From Zhengitettix transpicula (taxonomy: Eukaryota > Arthropoda > Insecta > Orthoptera > Tetrigidae), in assembly GCA_037074705.1 (NCBI GenBank), contig CM073590.1:184792746-184856745 (forward strand): a stretch of DNA of 64,000 bases. Reading direction: 5' to 3'. Position numbers and translations under genes: made by a program. The notes beneath the pieces were generated by a model, which saw nothing but the letters and a program-made list of their open reading frames with translations, was not told where the DNA came from and made no database searches. Positions 60,251 through 64,000 of this stretch are shown piece by piece (position 1 is the first letter of the stretch; each line of letters starts with the position of its first letter).

Positions 60251-60717
60251 AGACAAAAGAAGAAAATCTGGGGGAGAACGCAAACATTTATTTGGTGATT
60301 TGGTGATATTGAAAATGATTTAAGAATTGCTTTGCATCAATTTTTTTTTATTTAAGAATTTTTATTACTTCCCGGCTTTGTCTATAAGATTATTATCATG
60401 TCGTATATGTTCAAATCCAAGATTTAGTTTACATACCAAACCCCTTACAAAGAAAAATAAATTAGAAGGACTCAGTTTTAAGAATTATCTTTCTCAAAGC
60501 CTGTATCACAGTTTAAAGCAGTCAAAGGTTTTCTTCAGGGGAAACCCGTACAGCATTTTCTCTAAGTGAACAAAACCCCTGCCGAAGCAGTTTAAATCAT
60601 GTGTTTTTACGTTCGACACTTATATAAACACAGATATAAATGTAAATATATGCCAAAATCAATATATTCTAAGAAATTTGCAAATAAAAGTACTGTTATA
60701 TATATATATATATTTAC
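60251..60717. other. AT-rich stretch ending in (TA)n
   Basis: The (TA)n at about 60697-60713 directly precedes an L-family start. Confidence 0.5.
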
Positions 60718-61409
60718 TGTAATGAACAAAAAATTTAATTATTGTAATCAACACAATTTATAATATATTATATTATTATAATAATCTATTATAGTTACGG
60801 ATACGTTGGCATTGTTAGAGGCTCTTTGAAGTGAGGGATATATTGAGAGTTTTCGTCTTTGGTTTTTTTTTGTTCGATAGAAAATGTTGTTTAATGGAAA
60901 ATTGTAATATGAATAAATGATGTTGCGAGGTTTTGCCTGGATTTTGTCGATGGAAAATAATGTTTCATGGGAAATGTATGATTTTGAATAAATGATAATT
61001 ATGTGGAGAAGAAATAATCTGCATTTTTTAATTAACATAGAATCCTGACTGTTGTCATACAGTGGTATTACGTTAAAGGGGAAGAATTGTACTGGTGTGT
61101 GGAAACTGTGATACATTTTGAACTTTATTTTAAGTGATAATTATATAATAATTCAATCATTTATGTAAAACATCTCTGGTTTTATTTGTATACGGCTACT
61201 ACACCCAATTTGATCCCTGAAGAGAGAGAGAGAGAGAGAGAGAAGCAAATAGTTTTTTGTATAATAAAATAGACAGAAAAACTATATATTTTTGTAACAG
61301 TTAAATTAAATTATTTTCTTTTGTGGTTCATTCATTATAATTTTTTTAATCTTGTTGAATAATCGATTAGCAGTAATTAATTCATTACAATTTTGGGGCA
61401 GGGAGAAAT
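60718..61409 (+). mobile_element. LTR-like element, L family copy 7, strongly diverged
   Basis: Begins TGTAATGAAC after (TA)n, carries ACCCAATTTGATCCCTGAAG (the CCCAGT...CCCTGAG box) near 61205, and then TTCATTACA, TTTTGGGGCAGGGAG and AATCATTACA near 61390-61409. Inside is an old tandem duplication (about 60866-60921 and 60941-60995, period about 74). A (GA)n microsatellite (61221-61243) follows. The 122-codon minus frame (60748-61116) is AT-rich translation. Confidence 0.4.
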
Positions 61410-62534
61410 TAATCATTACAATTATTTGACTGTGCAAAGAAACAATTTATTCATTGTACAATTTTTTACGCCCAATTCTATGGGAATGAGTGAATATAAT
61501 CATTACAATATGCTTTCTACCTTGAAAGTTTGCCACCTGTAACATATAATCGTATTAACTAGGAAGGAAAACAAAGAGCGCATTGGTGTTAAGTAGAGCT
61601 TTGTTTTATAGGCATGAGATATTATAACACATTTTGTAGTTATTAGCTGTTACATTGGCTCAACAATAGGATACTTTCAAGTAAGAAAGTAGCGTGTGTT
61701 AACCCGAAATTTCACGAGGAAGTGAATTTACATAACATACTCAGGTAATGTACGGTATTTTTTGTATAGACCGTCATTATGATTTTCTTTGACTATAACT
61801 TTTCCCCCATACTGAAATTTAATCCCCAAGTTAATTTTGCGTGTCTTCATTTTAAGACTTTTTGAGAATGTAACACAAAAACAAAGCCAGAAATTTTAGT
61901 TATACAAATGAAATCCAATTTCAAATGTTACACACCGTAACACTGAAAACATGAACTAGCGCAATTGCTCTGTTGTGTTTCTAATTGAAAGCGATCCACT
62001 AACCATTTAACTTTCATCTGGTTGCAGCCACAGACAAGATAATTATTTGTGTCGCTTACAATGACAATACCCTAGTGTGCGTTATGTAAACTACCAACTG
62101 ATGGGGATTTTCAGAATTAATTTGGTTCGGAATTATCCACGGGTTCAGATACATGTAAGATATTTCGTTTACACGTTTTTGAAGTGAGCGGTCATCCTAT
62201 TTTATCTCATTTTAATTTTACTATTGTTGTCGTGAATTTTGGGGTATACACATGCTACTTTCTAACTTCCATATGGTGCAAAATTATACCATAAACAATT
62301 ATTTCAAACAATAAACAAAATTCTGCTTGGAAGAATATTAAGTTTCAAATTGAAATTCTATACAACAGTTTATTAAAATTACAATAGGGGTTAGGATAAC
62401 CCGTTACATGTAACTCTGTTCAAGAGTTTCTAGTAGAACTATGATTGTGATTCTGAAAAATAAACCGGGTCAAATTGTGGCGCATAAATCAGTACGCCGC
62501 ACTTTGGGTACAGAAATCAACCAATATATTATTT
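61410..62534. other. AT-rich stretch, no confirmed gene
   Basis: A second TACGCCCAATTC...AATCATTACA near 61468-61507 repeats the L-family end motif. A plus-strand acceptor-like CTTTCATCTGGTTGCAG near 62030 is followed by about 20 open codons and a stop; not called. Confidence 0.3.
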
Positions 62535-62892
62535 TTTTAAATGAAAAAATTTACGTCTGATTGAAAATAATGAATAAGAGAGATAGCTAATTCAGACAAA
62601 AAAGTGATAATATAAATACTACACAACCTAACGTTTCAGGGATCCTGTACCTTTCGTCAAGTGCGAAGAAGAGCGACGAAAACGCAACGACAATGGGATT
62701 GTCGTTTCGTTTTCGTCGTCGCTTTGGGATTGTCGTTGCGTTTTCGTCGCTTTTGAGTTTTGTCAACTGACAAGTGCAGTTGTGTCGCTCTAGGCTCTTC
62801 TTCGCTCCTGACGAAAGGAACAAGGATCCCAGAAACGTTACGTTATGTGGTATTTATATTATCACATTTTTGTCTGAATTGGCTATCTTTCT
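62535..62892. repeat. Full hairpin element with GC-rich core
   Basis: Arms at about 62572-62655 and 62810-62892 are inverted: GATAGCTAATTCAGACAAAA, GTGATAATATAAATAC, ACGTTTCAGGGATCC. The right arm reads CTCCTGACGAAAGGAACAAG, GATCCCAGAAACGTTACG. The centre (62675-62750) holds three copies, in both orientations, of GCGACGAAAACGCAACGACA-type sequence. Frames 62587-62823 (-) and 62760-63005 (+) are repeat translation. Confidence 0.8.
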
Positions 62893-64000
62893 TATTTTAT
62901 ATAAAAATGTTATTTTCTAAAACACAAATAAATATTCCATTTCATTCGCTATTTAGAAAATTAATATTAACATTTTTAAATTGTAGTGCGTTTTCAATTC
63001 ATTAAATCAATCATTTAATATGTAAACAAAACGGAGGGAATTCGTCTTTCCCAACATTTTCCGGCTGCGTATCACAAAATTAAATATTTCTGTTTTCAGA
63101 CCAATAATCCAATACATCTGATGTATTTAGCAGTGAAATCGTAGCATTGTCATGCCGTAATTTTTTTTCTTGCTGCAGTGAATATCGGAATTCTTTAACA
63201 ACACAGCTGTGCGCTTATTTGCAAATTAAAATTTTAATACACTGTTCAACGTATAATTTCATTATAAAATATCTCTTGCGTTAAGCGACTCCATTATTTT
63301 TATTACAGTTTATATTGCGTTACATTTTTCGGAGGCAACTAAAAAAAAAAATTCGTGCGAAGGTTATGAATCATTAAGTCTATAAGTTTGGAAACAAAAT
63401 AGAGAAACGAGCAGATAATATTCTAGTTGTCGAGAATCGCTACCTAAAGATATGACAATGTGAAATAATATAGATAAGACAGGTAATTAAGTGATTTTGT
63501 AGTGGCCATTCTATTTTTATAAACAATAGGTTTACTATGGCATACATTTTTTTAAGTATTTTGTAAAATAATACACGCAGTAAAATTTATTTTCCATTGG
63601 CATTATTCAGCTTCATTTCTGAACAATGAAATAAAATGTAGACTAACCAAAGTTTAATTGAAGTAAAGTACTTCTGTTTGTAGAGGTTTCTCAATCTCAC
63701 TTAAGTCTCACGTTGTTGAAAACAGAGTTTTTTTGTATGAAAAATTATATTATTCTCCAAAAGTAATCTTACTTCTCCAAATCGGACATGTTTCTACCAG
63801 TTTGTTGAATTACCCATCCCATATTAAGAATGAAAAGTCCGTTCAAATCTCGAATACGATTTGGTCATTTTTAAGGAAAATTACTTTTGATCCACATGTT
63901 TCTCCGTACATTGTTAACTTGATTTGCTGCCCGAGAATGTAAGAGAATTTAATTGCACTAGCAATTACAATCGTGTAGACAACCAGCTTATATTTATTTA
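62893..64000. other. AT-rich stretch, no gene seen
   Basis: A donor-like GTAAGATTAC (minus, near 63767) follows ATGTCCGATTTGGAGAA, but the acceptor side is weak. Nothing else is supported. Confidence 0.35.

Noticed and set aside
60748..61116. 122-codon minus frame, the longest in the window
   Set aside because: Tyr/Ile/Asn-rich translation of AT-rich repeat sequence inside an L-family relative, with no domain.
1..64000. A novel multi-gene system, defence locus or biosynthetic cluster
   Set aside because: No set of adjacent intact protein genes exists in this window; the sequence is intron or intergenic DNA of a eukaryote.
1..64000. CRISPR arrays
   Set aside because: The spaced repeats present are foldback subrepeats, microsatellites and transposon copies, not short identical repeats with unique spacers.

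Overview
This is 64 kb of AT-rich (roughly one-third GC, by eye), gene-poor eukaryotic DNA. Tiny exon-like islands sit in long stretches packed with old transposable elements. The nested mariner, LINE and SINE remnants, and the exact spelling of the LINE C-terminus near 15.3-15.6 kb, suggest an insect with a large genome. A cockroach or termite is my guess, from recalled family resemblance rather than a search. There is no bacterial-style operon, CRISPR array, rRNA or intact tRNA gene, and no intact transposase, reverse transcriptase or capsid gene. Nearly all computed open frames are noise or sit inside repeats.

The most gene-like signal is a series of very short exon candidates on the minus strand, which long-ORF searches miss. 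They lie at 48721-48755, 39242-39290, 14984-15088 and 316-422. Each has an AG acceptor and a GT donor, and their phases are mutually compatible (0/0, 1/1, 1/1). The last two are the best supported and read as parts of one fibronectin-III-like domain (ISWKNP followed by EYTVIVQPL). If correct, most of the window is intron of one minus-strand gene with introns of about 9-24 kb. That gene would continue beyond coordinate 1.

Repeats, left to right: an LTR-like element (448-1270) beside the first exon; a degenerate tandem LINE-like tract (2890-3355); a tRNA-derived SINE (4713-4865); a foldback-type element with about 250-bp inverted arms (7711-8807); hairpin elements with hammerhead-like cores (10-14 kb, 49.5, 53, 54.7, 59.4 and 62.6 kb); an 87-bp-arm near-perfect palindrome (11900-12084) fused to an inverted SINE pair; an inverted tRNA-SINE pair (14.1-14.4 kb); a LINE 3' end (15.2-15.6 kb); three head-to-tail LTR-like units (20.17-23.08 kb) and related copies at 32.3, 40.2-41.1 and 60.7-61.4 kb; a LINE fragment and a DUF4817-type transposon fragment (42.7-43.7 kb); and a mariner (55.88-57.61 kb) split by a 553-bp SINE.

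A roughly 0.5-kb poly(A)-tailed SINE ('family A' below, strand given for its poly(A)-last orientation) recurs at least a dozen times, often truncated or in inverted or tandem pairs. All family assignments come from reading motifs by eye; none was checked against a database.
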